The notes: generated by a model not told the origin, from the letters alone. A stretch of DNA of 64,000 nt from Inquilinus ginsengisoli_B (GCF_050434925.1 NZ_JBNDJK010000001.1:5146001-5210000), one strand, 5' to 3'. Positions 16,787 through 26,275 are shown, numbered from the stretch's first letter. Made by a program: numbers and translations.

Positions 16787-18129
16787 GCCTTCTTTCCCTG
16801 CAGCCGCTCGGTGAGGTCCGACGGCGCGACATAGGCCTTGCCACGTCCGACCTGGCGTTTGCGCAGCAGGCCGGAGGCCAGCAGATCCTCCAGATCCGAG
16901 CGCGCCGTGTGATAGCTGACGCGGTGCTTGTTCTTGTGGCCGTCGACGGTGACTTGCGCGCCGGGCGAGCGGGCGCCGGTCTTGAGAATGTCGAGCTGGC
17001 GGTGGTTGAAACGACCCTCATAGGCGGTCCCGTCGAGCCAGCTTTCGACCAGCTCGATCTCCCGCGCCTTGCGGGTGAGATAGTTCTGCAGCCCCTCGAT
17101 GGCGAGCCGCACCACCTTGGTCTGGTTGAGCAGGAAATAGGTCAGGTCGTTGTGATCCAGCTCGCTGTTCAGATAGGCCTTGGCGTATTGCACCGGCGAC
17201 CGGCGGATGATGCTTGAGATGGAGATAAACTCCATCAGCCAGTATCTCTGTCGCAGCATCGACCAATAGAACAACGCCCGCGCCGTCCGGCCGTTGCCGT
17301 CGACGAAGGGGTGATCGTAGCCGATCATGAAATGCAGGATGACGGCCCGGACCGCCGGATGGATGAACTTGTCCGGTGGCGGGTTCAGGTCGTTGGCGAA
17401 GGCGCACAGTGTGTCGAGCCGCTTCGGCAGCGTGTCGGCATCCGGGGGGATATGTAGGACTTCGCCGTCGCGCGGATCGACGACCTTGACGTCGTCCTCC
17501 GCCCGCCTCAGCCGTCCGGCCATTTCCGGCTTCTCCAGGGTTCCCTCGGTGACGACGCGATGCAGCTCGAGGATGAGGGCCGCGGTCAGCGGCTGGCCGG
17601 CGTGCTCGCGGACGAACTCCATGGCGCGATAGTTGTTGAGCACCATCCGTTCGCCGAGGCTGCGCGGCTCGCGATGATCGCGGATCATCTCCCGAGCCGC
17701 CTGTCGGGTGGTGGCCGCGCCTTCGAGGACGGAGCTGGCGAAGGCTTCCTCGATCAGCGAGGTCATGACGTAGCGGTCGCGCTGGGCGCTGCTGGCGGCC
17801 GGCGTCTCCGTCAGGATCTGGCCACCCGCCTGGGTGTCGATCCAGTGCAGCACCGACCGCAGGACCGGCGGCTCGCAGAACGAAAAGGCTTTGCTATGCT
17901 TGCCTCCAAAGGGCAGCACGGTTGCGCTGTTCGCCCGCACCCAGCGAATGGTGAACCACCAGTCTTCGGTGGACAGCCCACCAGGGGGCTGGCGAACGCG
18001 GGCCTCGTCCCAAGAGAGATAACGGCCGTCGGATGATACCATGCCAACGCCAAATGCGAGTTTCGTGAACTCGTGAAAGATGCGAGGACGACCAGGGCCG
18101 CCGAGAGATGGAGGCGGTGAAACGCGCAT
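16783..18129 (-). CDS. Fic-domain protein with C-terminal winged-helix domain
   Basis: Fic proteins transfer AMP (or another nucleotide part) onto target side chains. The 448 residues carry the catalytic motif HPFVDGNGR at 273-281, followed by TAR. The class II self-inhibitory helix is S132-x3-E136-G137 (SSVLEG), upstream of the Fic core, so activity is expected to be autoinhibited. Residues ~370-448 (RQLDILKTG..., YHTARSDLEDLLASGLLRK) look like a winged helix, so DNA binding is likely. The start is uncertain: 18129 has no clear Shine-Dalgarno, and M30 (18042) is an alternative. The ATGA overlap with hutF places it first in a fic-hutF transcript, unusual for hut genes. An AT-rich palindrome lies directly upstream. 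Confidence 0.9.
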
Positions 18130-18133
18130 GACA

Positions 18134-18166
18134 ATGTTTTATAGCGAAACTCAAATTATAAAACAT
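18134..18166. promoter_or_regulatory. Perfect 10+10 bp inverted repeat between fic and hutI (putative operator)
   Basis: Left arm ATGTTTTATA at 18134-18143 and right arm TATAAAACAT at 18157-18166 are exact reverse complements separated by 13 bp (centre to centre 23 bp, about two helical turns). The site is strikingly AT-rich in a GC-rich window and fills the 57-bp gap between the fic start and the hutI start. A dimeric regulator binding here could control both directions. The winged-helix end of Fic is one candidate. Confidence 0.7.
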
Positions 18167-18186
18167 CTGCCTTGACGGAGAGCGGC

Positions 18187-19398
18187 ATGTGGGATCGGCT
18201 GTGGATCAATGCGCGGCTGGCGACCATGAATGGGGAGGGCTACGGCGCCATTCCCGAGGGTGCGATCGCGACCGAGGGCGGCCGCATCGCCTGGGTCGGG
18301 CGGCAGGCGGACCTGCCGGGCGCGCCCGATCGCCTGGCCACGGTCGTGGAGGACGCGGCCGGCGCCTGGGTCACGCCCGGGCTGATCGACTGCCACACCC
18401 ATCTGGTCCATGGCGGCGACCGCGCCCGCGAATTCGCGATGCGGCTGCACGGCGCCAGCTATGAGGAGATCGCGCGCGCCGGCGGCGGCATCGTCTCGAC
18501 CGTCGCCGCCACCCGCGCCGCCACCGAGGAGGGCCTGCTGGCCTCGGCCCGGAAGCGGCTCGATGCGCTGGCGGCCGAGGGCGTCACCACCGTCGAGATC
18601 AAGTCCGGCTACGGCCTCGACCTCGCGACCGAGGCCAAGATGCTGCGCGTCGCCGGTCGACTGGGGCGAGAGAGCGGCCTCCGGGTGCGGCGCAGCTTCC
18701 TCGGCGCCCATGCGGTGCCGCCGGAGGATCGCGACCAGCCCGACCGCTATCTCGACCGCGTCGTCGAGGAGATGCTGCCGGCGATCGCGCGGGACGGCTT
18801 GGCCGACGCGGTCGACGCCTTCGGCGAGAAAATCGCCTTCTCGCCGGTCCAGGTAGAGCGCGTGTTCCGCGCGGCGCGGGATCTCGGACTGCCGATCAAG
18901 CTCCATGCCGACCAGCTGTCCGACCAGGACGGCGCCGCGCTGGCCGCGCGGTTCGGGGCGCTGTCGGCCGACCATCTCGAATACACCAGCGAATCGGGGG
19001 CGAAGGAGATGGGGCGGGCCGGCACCGTCGCGGTGCTGCTGCCCGGTGCCTTCTATTTCCTGCGCGAGACCCAGCTGCCGCCGGTGGGGGCGTTCCGGCG
19101 GCACGGCGTGCCGATGGCGCTGGCCACCGACAACAATCCCGGCACCTCGCCGGCGACCTCGCTGCTGCTGATGCTGAACATGGGCTGCACCCTGTTCCGC
19201 CTGACGCCGGAGGAGGCGCTGGCCGGCGTCACCCGCAACGCCGCGCGGGCGCTGGGCCTGGCCGAGGAATGTGGCCGGCTGGTTCCCGGGCTCGCGGCCG
19301 ACCTGGTGTTCTGGGACGTGGCCGACCCGGCCGAGCTGTCCTACCGCATCGCCTATAATCCGTGCCGCGCCGTTATTCGCGCTGGAATGCCGGTCTGA
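18187..19398 (+). CDS. hutI: Imidazolonepropionase
   Basis: Hydrolyses 4-imidazolone-5-propionate to formiminoglutamate, the substrate of the adjacent HutF-containing branch. The 403-residue amidohydrolase shows the metal-site motif VTPGLIDCHTHLVHGGDRA. GASYEEIARAGGGI and TVEIKSGYGLDL are HutI signature segments, and TDNNPGTSPATSLLLMLNMGCTLF lies near the C-terminus. The ATG at 18187 is preferred over the TTG at 18172, because GGAG lies six bases before the ATG and WDRLWINARLAT is the normal family start. It is transcribed away from fic-hutF across the palindrome. The next gene (lytic transglycosylase) follows after 73 bp but is functionally unrelated. Confidence 0.96.
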   Translation: MWDRLWINARLATMNGEGYGAIPEGAIATEGGRIAWVGRQADLPGAPDRLATVVEDAAGAWVTPGLIDCHTHLVHGGDRAREFAMRLHGASYEEIARAGGGIVSTVAATRAATEEGLLASARKRLDALAAEGVTTVEIKSGYGLDLATEAKMLRVAGRLGRESGLRVRRSFLGAHAVPPEDRDQPDRYLDRVVEEMLPAIARDGLADAVDAFGEKIAFSPVQVERVFRAARDLGLPIKLHADQLSDQDGAALAARFGALSADHLEYTSESGAKEMGRAGTVAVLLPGAFYFLRETQLPPVGAFRRHGVPMALATDNNPGTSPATSLLLMLNMGCTLFRLTPEEALAGVTRNAARALGLAEECGRLVPGLAADLVFWDVADPAELSYRIAYNPCRAVIRAGMPV

Positions 19399-19471
19399 TA
19401 CGCCGGTCTTCTGCCGAATCGGCGCGGTGTGCTAGAAGCATTGCATCGATTGGCGGGGGAAGCCGGTTGCG

Positions 19472-20035
19472 TTGGTGAGGGGATTGGGTCGGATCGCGGC
19501 AATCGCGACGCTGCTGCTCGGCTTGGCCGCCGTGGCCGGACCGGCGCGGGCGCAGGACAGCTGCACGCCCCACATCCTGGCGATGGAGGGGGCCTTCGGC
19601 ATTCCCCGTGGTATGCTGTTGGCGATCGCGCAGACCGAATCGGGCGGCAAGGGCGAGCCTTACCCCTGGGCTTTGAATGTCGGCGGCACGTCGCTGTTCC
19701 CGAACAGCCTGGCCGCCATGAAGGCGGCGATCGAGGATAACGGCGGCGGTGAAAGCCCTAATATCGATGTCGGCTGCATGCAGATCTCGCTTCGTTACCA
19801 CAAGCAGACCTTGCCGGACTACACTCTGATCTTCGAGCCACAATACAATGTGATCTATGGTGCGTATTTCCTGCGGCGATTGTTTAACCGTTACGGCAAT
19901 TGGCTGCAGGCGATTGCGCATTATCATTCGAGCGATCCGGACCGGCAGTTCGCCTATGCCTGCCGGGTGCTGGAACGGCTGAAGAAAATTCGCGGCCAGG
20001 GGGGCGGTCCGATTGAAGCCTGCGTGTCAGGTTGA
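19472..20035 (+). CDS. Periplasmic lytic transglycosylase (SLT domain)
   Basis: A 187-residue protein with a signal peptide (IAAIATLLLGLAAVAGPARA-QD, cleavage near residue 27). The SLT fold is shown by the catalytic Glu in LLAIAQTESGG, then PWALNV, DVGCMQISLRYH and YNVIYGAYFLRRLFNRYGNWLQAIAHYHSS. It would cleave the glycan strand of peptidoglycan. The start is TTG at 19472 or GTG at 19475. At under 190 residues it is a minimal single-domain enzyme, like those attached to secretion or exopolysaccharide machinery. The polysaccharide exporter follows 123 bp downstream on the same strand, so a role in opening the wall for that exporter is possible but inferred. Confidence 0.88.
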   Translation: MVRGLGRIAAIATLLLGLAAVAGPARAQDSCTPHILAMEGAFGIPRGMLLAIAQTESGGKGEPYPWALNVGGTSLFPNSLAAMKAAIEDNGGGESPNIDVGCMQISLRYHKQTLPDYTLIFEPQYNVIYGAYFLRRLFNRYGNWLQAIAHYHSSDPDRQFAYACRVLERLKKIRGQGGGPIEACVSG

Positions 20036-20158
20036 GGGGCCAACGAATTGATTCGGGTTTTCTTTCCCGGCCAGATCGTTCAGAAGATGGAACATTGGGG
20101 GCGTTGGTCGATCAGCGCTGCGATCGGCCATTTGAGAAGATGTCAGAAGCGGGGGACC

Positions 20159-22948
20159 ATGAAGCCTGTGCACAGTGACCGTCGCCGAGACCGAGAGGGC
20201 GAGGCGCGTCGACGCGGATGGACCCTTCGCTACGGGATCGGCCCGGCCCTCCTGGCCTGCGGCATGCTGATCCTCACCCCGGTTGCCGGCCAGGCCCAGA
20301 TGAATGCGCTGGTCGACCAGTTGCAGCAGCTCGGCATCAGCCCGTCGCAGTTGCAGCAGCAGGGCATCCAGCCGGACGGCATTACCATTCCCAGCGGGCC
20401 GCGCGTCCCGACGACGGGAGCCGCGCAGGTGACCGAGCCGTCGGTGATTTCACCGGGCCTGCCGTCGTCGAGCATTTCCGCCGCGCCCGTCTCGCGCATC
20501 GAAGCCGACTACCAGCGGCGGCTGAGCGGCGACATCAGCCAGTTCGGCTATGACGTCTTCTCCGGCGGCGCTGTCGCCAGCCAGGTGGTCAGCGGCGCCG
20601 TCAGCGAGAACTACGTCGTCGGCATCGGCGACCAGATCGTGGTCACCCTGCGCGGCCAGGTGAACCAGGGCATCAGCGCGACGGTCGACCGCGAGGGCCG
20701 CCTGATCCTGCAGGATCTGCCGCCGGTCCCGGCGGCCGGCCGCTCCTTCGGCGACCTGCGCCGCGAGATCGAGACCCGGGTCCGAGAGAACTACGTCAGC
20801 ACCGAGGCCTATGTGTCGCTCGGCGATGTGCGGGCGATTTCGGTGACCCTGACCGGCGAGGTGGTCAAGCCCGGCACCCAGACCCTGACCAGCTTCTCGA
20901 CCCTGGTCGATGCCCTGACCGCCGGCGGTGGGATCAAGAAGACAGGCTCGCTGCGCACGGTTGCGCTGATCCGGCAGGGCCAGACCAAGGTCATCGACCT
21001 CTACGGCTTCCTGATGGGCTACAGCAACGAGGCCGACCTCCTGCTGCAGGACGGCGACCGGATCTCGGTGCCGACGATCGGGCGTACCGTCGGGGTCGGC
21101 GGCGACGTCGTCCGGCCGGGCATCTTCGAGATGCCGTCCGACGCCGCCGGCCCGCTCAGCGTCGCTGAGATGCTGGACTATGCCGGCGGGCCGATCCGCC
21201 CCTCCGGCAACCGGTTCAACCTGCTGCGGCTCGACCGCAACGGCCAGGACCAGGTCCAGAATCTATCGGGCCAGACAGCGGTGCCGGTGCAGACCGGCGA
21301 CATCATCCAGATCACGCTGTCGCAGGATCTGCGCGTCGGCAGCGTCTCGATCACCGGCAACGTCACCGTCGCCGGCGTCCGGCCGCTGAGCAGCGCACCG
21401 ACGCTCCGCGCCTTGCTGTCCGACCCGCCGATCCTGGCGGATGACGTCTATCTGCCCTTCGGCGTGATCCAGACCACCGATCCGGCCACGCGGATCCGCA
21501 AATTCGTGCCGGTCAATCTGGGGGTGGCGTTGCGCGGCGGCGGCAACATCCGCCTGCGCGACCGCGACAGGCTGATCGTGCTGTCGCGCGAGGACATCCG
21601 TTATCTCGGCGGGGACGACGTCCAGATGATGCTCGCCGGGCGCCAGCCGGGCCAGGCCCGATCGGCGGCGGCGGACGCATCCCAGAACGTCCAGGCCCAG
21701 AACCAGACGCTGACCTCCGTCCTGCCCCCGGCGGTTGCGGTCAGCGGCAGCTGCCTCGGCTTGCGGTCGCTGGCGGAGGCGGTGCGCAATGATTCGACCG
21801 GCCGCTTCCGCAACGCGCGGCAGACCTTCCAGAACATCGAGGGGGCCGGTTCCCTGCAGGTCAACCGCTCCTGCCCGCAGATATTCGACGACTATCCGGA
21901 CCTGCTGCCCTTCGTGATCGAGCACGTCGTCGCGCTCGAAGGCCAGGTGCGGGTGCCGGGCAGCTACCCGATCATCCCGGGCACCACGCTCGCCACCGTG
22001 CTCGACATCGCCGGCGGCACGACGATCGAGGCCGACCGCCGCGCCATCGAGGTCGGCTACTTCTCCACCCTGTCGCCGTCCAGCCTCAGCGGTTCCTGGC
22101 GCTCGGTGCAGAGCCTCGGCGCCACCACCGCGTCGATCAAGCTGAACCCCGGCGACAGCGTCCGCATCCCGCAGAACCCGCAGCTGCGCGAAGACGGAGC
22201 GGTCACCCTGGCCGGCGAGTTCGTGCATCCTGGTCGCTACGTGATCCGCCGCGGCGAGACCCTGCTGCAGTTGATCCAGCGCTCCGGCGGCTACACCAAC
22301 CAAGCCTTCACCTACGGCGCGCTGTTCACCCGCGAGTCCGTTCGGCAGCAGCAGCAGCAGGGTTACGAGCGCACCGCCCGCGAGATCCAGGCCGGGTTGC
22401 CGCAGCTCGTCCAGGAGGCCCAGGGCGACAGTGCCAACAAGAGCCCCGCCGCGGCCCTGCCGGCGATCCAGAGCCTGATCGCCGAGCTGAAGAGCATCCC
22501 GGCCGCCGGGCGGGTGGTGATCGAGGCCGATCCGACGGTGCTGGCGGCCAAGCCCGAGCTCGACTTCACGCTGGAGACGGGCGACCAGCTGTTCGTGCCG
22601 AAGCGGCCGCTGTTCGTGACCATCTCGGGCGAGGTGCTCAACCCGGGCACCGTCCAGTACGACGGCAGGCTGACCGCCGACGACTATGTCGAATTCGCCG
22701 GCGGCATGACCGAGGCGGCGGACACCGGCCGCGCCTTCGTGATCATGCCGAACGGCCAGGCGCAGCCGCTCGACCTGTCGTCCTGGAGCTACAGCTCGGT
22801 CGGGGTGCCGCCCGGGTCGGTCATCATCGTGCCGCGCGACCTGACGCCGTTCGACCTGTACCGGCTGGTGCGGGATGTCGGCTCGATCGTGCAGAGCTTG
22901 GCGATCTCCGCCGCCTCGCTGGTGGTTATCGGCAACAACAGGAACTGA
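20159..22948 (+). CDS. Polysaccharide export protein (Wza-like, Poly_export plus multiple SLBB domains)
   Basis: A long (929-residue) outer-membrane polysaccharide export protein. A basic N-terminus is followed by a hydrophobic segment (LLACGMLILTPVAGQAQ), giving a signal peptide of about 48 residues. The Poly_export domain is visible from YVVGIGDQIVVTLRG through TVDREGRLILQDLP and ENYVSTEAYVSLGDVRAISVTLTGEV. Several SLBB-like modules (V.LTGEVVKPGTQTL, V.VGGDVVRPGIFEM, LEGQVRVPGSYPI, LAGEFVHPGRYVI, ISGEVLNPGTVQY) run to the C-terminus. The ATG at 20159 has GGGGG upstream; the longer frame to 20048 is not convincing. No Wzc/Wzy or glycosyltransferase genes are adjacent, so it is an orphan exporter. 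A terminator follows. Confidence 0.9.
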   Translation: MKPVHSDRRRDREGEARRRGWTLRYGIGPALLACGMLILTPVAGQAQMNALVDQLQQLGISPSQLQQQGIQPDGITIPSGPRVPTTGAAQVTEPSVISPGLPSSSISAAPVSRIEADYQRRLSGDISQFGYDVFSGGAVASQVVSGAVSENYVVGIGDQIVVTLRGQVNQGISATVDREGRLILQDLPPVPAAGRSFGDLRREIETRVRENYVSTEAYVSLGDVRAISVTLTGEVVKPGTQTLTSFSTLVDALTAGGGIKKTGSLRTVALIRQGQTKVIDLYGFLMGYSNEADLLLQDGDRISVPTIGRTVGVGGDVVRPGIFEMPSDAAGPLSVAEMLDYAGGPIRPSGNRFNLLRLDRNGQDQVQNLSGQTAVPVQTGDIIQITLSQDLRVGSVSITGNVTVAGVRPLSSAPTLRALLSDPPILADDVYLPFGVIQTTDPATRIRKFVPVNLGVALRGGGNIRLRDRDRLIVLSREDIRYLGGDDVQMMLAGRQPGQARSAAADASQNVQAQNQTLTSVLPPAVAVSGSCLGLRSLAEAVRNDSTGRFRNARQTFQNIEGAGSLQVNRSCPQIFDDYPDLLPFVIEHVVALEGQVRVPGSYPIIPGTTLATVLDIAGGTTIEADRRAIEVGYFSTLSPSSLSGSWRSVQSLGATTASIKLNPGDSVRIPQNPQLREDGAVTLAGEFVHPGRYVIRRGETLLQLIQRSGGYTNQAFTYGALFTRESVRQQQQQGYERTAREIQAGLPQLVQEAQGDSANKSPAAALPAIQSLIAELKSIPAAGRVVIEADPTVLAAKPELDFTLETGDQLFVPKRPLFVTISGEVLNPGTVQYDGRLTADDYVEFAGGMTEAADTGRAFVIMPNGQAQPLDLSSWSYSSVGVPPGSVIIVPRDLTPFDLYRLVRDVGSIVQSLAISAASLVVIGNNRN

Positions 22949-22968
22949 CGCCGGCCGGATCGGCGAAC

Positions 22969-22998
22969 GGGGCGGCGCCATTGGTGCCGCCCCTTCTC
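22969..22998 (+). terminator. Rho-independent terminator after the exporter gene
   Basis: Stem GGGGCGGC / GCCGCCCC (22969-22976 and 22986-22993) with a nine-base loop and a short T-rich tail, 21 bp after the exporter stop. It separates the exporter from the malonyl-CoA genes. Confidence 0.75.
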
Positions 22999-23090
22999 GT
23001 TTGCGGGATCCCCGCCATGCGCCGGGCGAGATTGTCCCGGGGACGGGACGCGCTACCCTGACCGGGTCTGGTGGCAGCGGAACGGGCCTC

Positions 23091-24404
23091 ATGCAGATCG
23101 CCGACCTCATCAACTCGATCGCCGATCGCGGCCTCGAGCTCTTCGCCTTCGGCCGCGGCCGGCCCTTGCCCCAGGATCTCGGCGGCATCTGTCATGCCCT
23201 GGTGTCCGAGCGCGGCGAAGCCTCCGGCATCGCCCTGGCGCGCGAGCTGGTGGCCCTCTACCGCGGCCTGGACGCGGCCGGGCGCGAGGCGTTCTTCACC
23301 CTGCTGGCGCGCGAGTTCGGGCCCGACCACGCCGCGGTCGCCGCCGCCGCCCGGGCCTTTGTCGCCGAGCCCAGCGCAGCGGGCGCGCTGGCCTTGGCCG
23401 AGGCGGCCGAGCCGCCGCGGCGGGAGCTTCTGCGCCGCATCAACATGCTGCCCGAGGGCACCGAGTTCGTGATCGGGCTGCGAGCCGACGCGCTCGACCT
23501 CGCCGACGAGAAGCCGGAGCTGCGGATCGTGGATGCCGACCTCAAGCATGTGCTGACCGACTGGTTCTCCGGCGGCTTCCTGGAGCTGCGCCGGATCACC
23601 TGGGAGACGCCGGCGATCATCCTGGAGAAGCTGATCCAGTACGAGGCGGTGCACGCCATCCCGGGCTGGGAGTTCCTGCGCCGGCGCCTGGCCGAGGACC
23701 GGCGCTGCTATGCCTTCTTCCATCCGGCTTTGCCGAACGAGCCGGTGATCTTCGTCCAGGTGGCGCTGGTGCGCGGCCTGTCGGGCGAGATCGCGCCGCT
23801 GCTCGACCCCGGGGCGCCGGTCGGCGATCCGGCGGCGGCCGACACCGCGATCTTCTATTCGATCACCAACACGCTGAAGGGGCTGCGCGGCATCTCCTTC
23901 GGCAGCTTCCTGCTGAAGCAGGTGGTCGCCGACCTGCAGCAGACCCTGCCGAACCTCGCGACCTTCTCGACGCTGTCGCCGATCCCGGGCTTCCGGCACT
24001 GGCTCGAGACCAGGGCGCCGGAGCACGGGCATCCGGCGGTCCAGGCGGCGGCCGAGGATCTGCTGCCGGTGCTGGCGGCGGGCGGGATCGATGCGGCCGG
24101 CGCGGACAAGATCATGAAGGCGGCGCTGAGCGGCCTCTGCGCCCGCTACCTCGCCGCTGAGCTGCGGCCGAACGGGCGGCCGATCGACCCGGTGGCGCGG
24201 TTCCATCTCGGCAACGGCGCCCGGCTGGAGCGGCTGAACTGGGCCGGCGACACCGCGCCGAAGGGGCTGGAGCAGGGCTGGGGACTTCTGGTCAACTACC
24301 TCTATGATCCGGCCGAGCTGGAGCGGAACCACGAGGCCTTCGTCAATGCCGGCAAGGTGGCGACGAGCCGCGCGGTGGCGCGCCAGCTGAAACCCTATCT
24401 CTGA
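23091..24404 (+). CDS. mcd: Malonyl-CoA decarboxylase
   Basis: Decarboxylates malonyl-CoA to acetyl-CoA, using a GNAT-fold C-terminal catalytic domain. The 437 residues show the helical N-terminal domain to about residue 150, then ITWETPAIILEKLIQYEAVH and the signature HPALPNEPVIFVQVAL. Further on are the catalytic-region Ser in IFYSITNTLKGLRGISFGSFLLKQV, the hydrophobic stretch LATFSTLSPIPGF, and a catalytic His in VARFHLGNGA. The ATG at 23091 is the family-like start (MQIADLINSIADRG). matB follows 13 bp later, giving the standard malonate-use pair: MatB makes malonyl-CoA from malonate and this enzyme turns it into acetyl-CoA. No malonate transporter is present here. Confidence 0.95.
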   Translation: MQIADLINSIADRGLELFAFGRGRPLPQDLGGICHALVSERGEASGIALARELVALYRGLDAAGREAFFTLLAREFGPDHAAVAAAARAFVAEPSAAGALALAEAAEPPRRELLRRINMLPEGTEFVIGLRADALDLADEKPELRIVDADLKHVLTDWFSGGFLELRRITWETPAIILEKLIQYEAVHAIPGWEFLRRRLAEDRRCYAFFHPALPNEPVIFVQVALVRGLSGEIAPLLDPGAPVGDPAAADTAIFYSITNTLKGLRGISFGSFLLKQVVADLQQTLPNLATFSTLSPIPGFRHWLETRAPEHGHPAVQAAAEDLLPVLAAGGIDAAGADKIMKAALSGLCARYLAAELRPNGRPIDPVARFHLGNGARLERLNWAGDTAPKGLEQGWGLLVNYLYDPAELERNHEAFVNAGKVATSRAVARQLKPYL

Positions 24405-24417
24405 CCCGCCGAGCCGA

Positions 24418-25938
24418 ATGACCAATCTCTACGACGCCCTGTCCGCCCGTTTTCCCGCCGACCGGTCGAAGCCGGCGCTCGAGCTCGCCGACGGGCGCCG
24501 CATCTCCTATGCCGGGCTGGAGGCGGCCAGCGGCCGTTACGCCAACCTGCTGCGGCGGCTGGGCGTGGCGCCGGGCAACCGGGTCATGGTGCAGGTCGAC
24601 AAGTCGCCGGAGGTGGTGGCGCTGTATCTCGGCTGCCTGCGCGCCGGCGCCGTCTACCTGCCGCTCAACACCGCCTACACCAAGGGCGAGGTCGGCTATT
24701 TCGCCGGCGACGCCGAGCCGGCGCTGGCGGTGTGCCAGCCGGCGCGGCTGGCCGAGATCGAGGCGGCGGCCAAGCCGGCCGGCGCCAAGGCGGTGCTGAC
24801 GCTGGGACCGGCCGGGGAGGGGACCCTGGCCGAGGCCGCGGCGACAGAGGCGGACAGCTTCGAGACGCTGCCGCGCGGGCCGGACGACCTGGCCGCGATC
24901 CTCTACACCTCCGGCACCACCGGCCGTTCCAAGGGGGCGATGCTCAGCCATGACAACCTGTTGTCGAACGCCCTGACCCTGCACGATTACTGGGGCTTCC
25001 GGCCGGACGACGTGCTGCTGCACGCCCTGCCGATCTTCCACACCCACGGCCTGTTCGTCGCCACCAACTGCGCCCTCCTGGCCGGGGCGACCATGCTGTT
25101 CCTGCCGAAATTCGACGGCGCCGAGGTGCTGCGCCTGCTGCCCAGGGCCAGCGTGATGATGGGCGTGCCGACCTTCTACACGCGGCTCCTGGAGCAGCCC
25201 GGCCTCACGCCCGAGGCGTGCGCTCACATGCGGCTGTTCATCTCCGGCTCGGCGCCGCTGCTGGCCGACACCTTCGAGCAGTTCCGGCAGCGCACTGGCC
25301 ACACCATCCTCGAACGCTATGGCATGACCGAGACCAACATGAACACCTCGAACCCGCTCGACGGCGAGCGGCGGGCGGGGACCGTCGGCTTGCCGCTGCC
25401 CGGCGTGGCGCTGCGGGTGGTGGGCGAGGATACCAAGCCACTGCCGCAGGGCGAGATCGGCGTGATCGAGGTCAAGGGCCCGAACGTGTTCAAGGGCTAT
25501 TGGCGGATGCCGGAGAAGACCGCGGCCGAGTTCCGGGCCGACGGCTTCTTCATCACCGGCGACGTCGGGGTGGTGGACGACCGCGGCTATGTCTCGATCG
25601 TCGGCCGCGCCAAGGACCTGATCATCACCGGCGGCTTCAATGTCTATCCGAAGGAGGTCGAGAGCCTGATCGACGCCATCCCGGGCGTCGAGGAAGCGGC
25701 AGTGATCGGTCTGCCGCATCCGGATTTCGGCGAGGCGGTGGCGGCGGTGGTGAAGATGCGGGCGGGCGCCACGCCGCTCGACCCGTCTACGATCCAGGCC
25801 GCGCTGCAGGACCAGCTAGCCCGGTTCAAACAGCCCAAGGCGGTGTTCGTGGTCGCGGAGATCCCGCGCAACGCCATGGGCAAGGTGCAGAAAGCGGCCC
25901 TGCGCGAGCAGTACAAGGCGACCTTCGCGCCGGCGTAA
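24418..25938 (+). CDS. matB: Malonyl-CoA synthetase (malonate-CoA ligase)
   Basis: Activates malonate to malonyl-CoA with ATP and CoA. A 506-residue ANL-superfamily enzyme. The P-loop is ILYTSGTTGRSKGAMLSHDNL, the A4/A5 region is ILERYGMTETNMNTSNPLDGERRAGTVG, the hinge region is GDVGVVDDRGYVSIVGRAKDLI, and the A10 lysine motif is NAMGKVQKAALRE. LPIFHTHGLFVATNC and the ERYGMTE...NP pattern are those of MatB rather than general fatty-acyl ligases. The genomic pairing with malonyl-CoA decarboxylase, 13 bp upstream, supports the substrate. The ATG at 24418 gives the normal start. It ends two bases before a small convergent gene. Confidence 0.94.
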   Translation: MTNLYDALSARFPADRSKPALELADGRRISYAGLEAASGRYANLLRRLGVAPGNRVMVQVDKSPEVVALYLGCLRAGAVYLPLNTAYTKGEVGYFAGDAEPALAVCQPARLAEIEAAAKPAGAKAVLTLGPAGEGTLAEAAATEADSFETLPRGPDDLAAILYTSGTTGRSKGAMLSHDNLLSNALTLHDYWGFRPDDVLLHALPIFHTHGLFVATNCALLAGATMLFLPKFDGAEVLRLLPRASVMMGVPTFYTRLLEQPGLTPEACAHMRLFISGSAPLLADTFEQFRQRTGHTILERYGMTETNMNTSNPLDGERRAGTVGLPLPGVALRVVGEDTKPLPQGEIGVIEVKGPNVFKGYWRMPEKTAAEFRADGFFITGDVGVVDDRGYVSIVGRAKDLIITGGFNVYPKEVESLIDAIPGVEEAAVIGLPHPDFGEAVAAVVKMRAGATPLDPSTIQAALQDQLARFKQPKAVFVVAEIPRNAMGKVQKAALREQYKATFAPA

Positions 25939-25939
25939 C

Positions 25940-26275
25940 CTAAAGCGGGTCGCGCTTCGGGTTGCTGAGCAGGCCCTCGCGCTGCACCACGTGGTTGTGG
26001 CCGGCGGACCGGGCGATCGCGTCTTGGTCCGGCGCGGGCTCGATGCGGACCAAGTCGCGTTCGTGCCAGGGCGATCCGGTCTCCCGCAAGGGCGGCTTGT
26101 CCGGGGAGAAGCCGGTCGCCAGGAAGGTCGAGTCGAGATAGCGGCGCGCATCCTCTGGGCTCTCGGCGAACACCACCATGTCCTTCACGAAGTCGGCGCC
26201 GTTCTCGGGATCGACGGCGCGCCATAGCGGGTCCCGACGGCGGGCGGGGTTGATCCGGACGGAATAGGCATGCAT
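25940..26275 (-). CDS. Small hypothetical protein
   Basis: A 111-residue soluble protein with no signal peptide (MHAYSVRINPARRRDPLWRAV ...). It is rich in charged residues and Asp/Glu-Arg pairs (MVVFAESPEDARRYLDSTF, WHERDLVRIEPAPDQDA). AAGGAGG ten bases upstream fixes the ATG at 26275; the frame continuing upstream to 26509 overlaps the next gene's 3' region and is not needed. I do not recognise a family. The pattern of a short N-terminal beta strand and ARRYLDS helix resembles small ferredoxin-fold or DUF proteins. It converges on matB with no gap. Confidence 0.7.
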   Translation of the reverse strand: MHAYSVRINPARRRDPLWRAVDPENGADFVKDMVVFAESPEDARRYLDSTFLATGFSPDKPPLRETGSPWHERDLVRIEPAPDQDAIARSAGHNHVVQREGLLSNPKRDPL

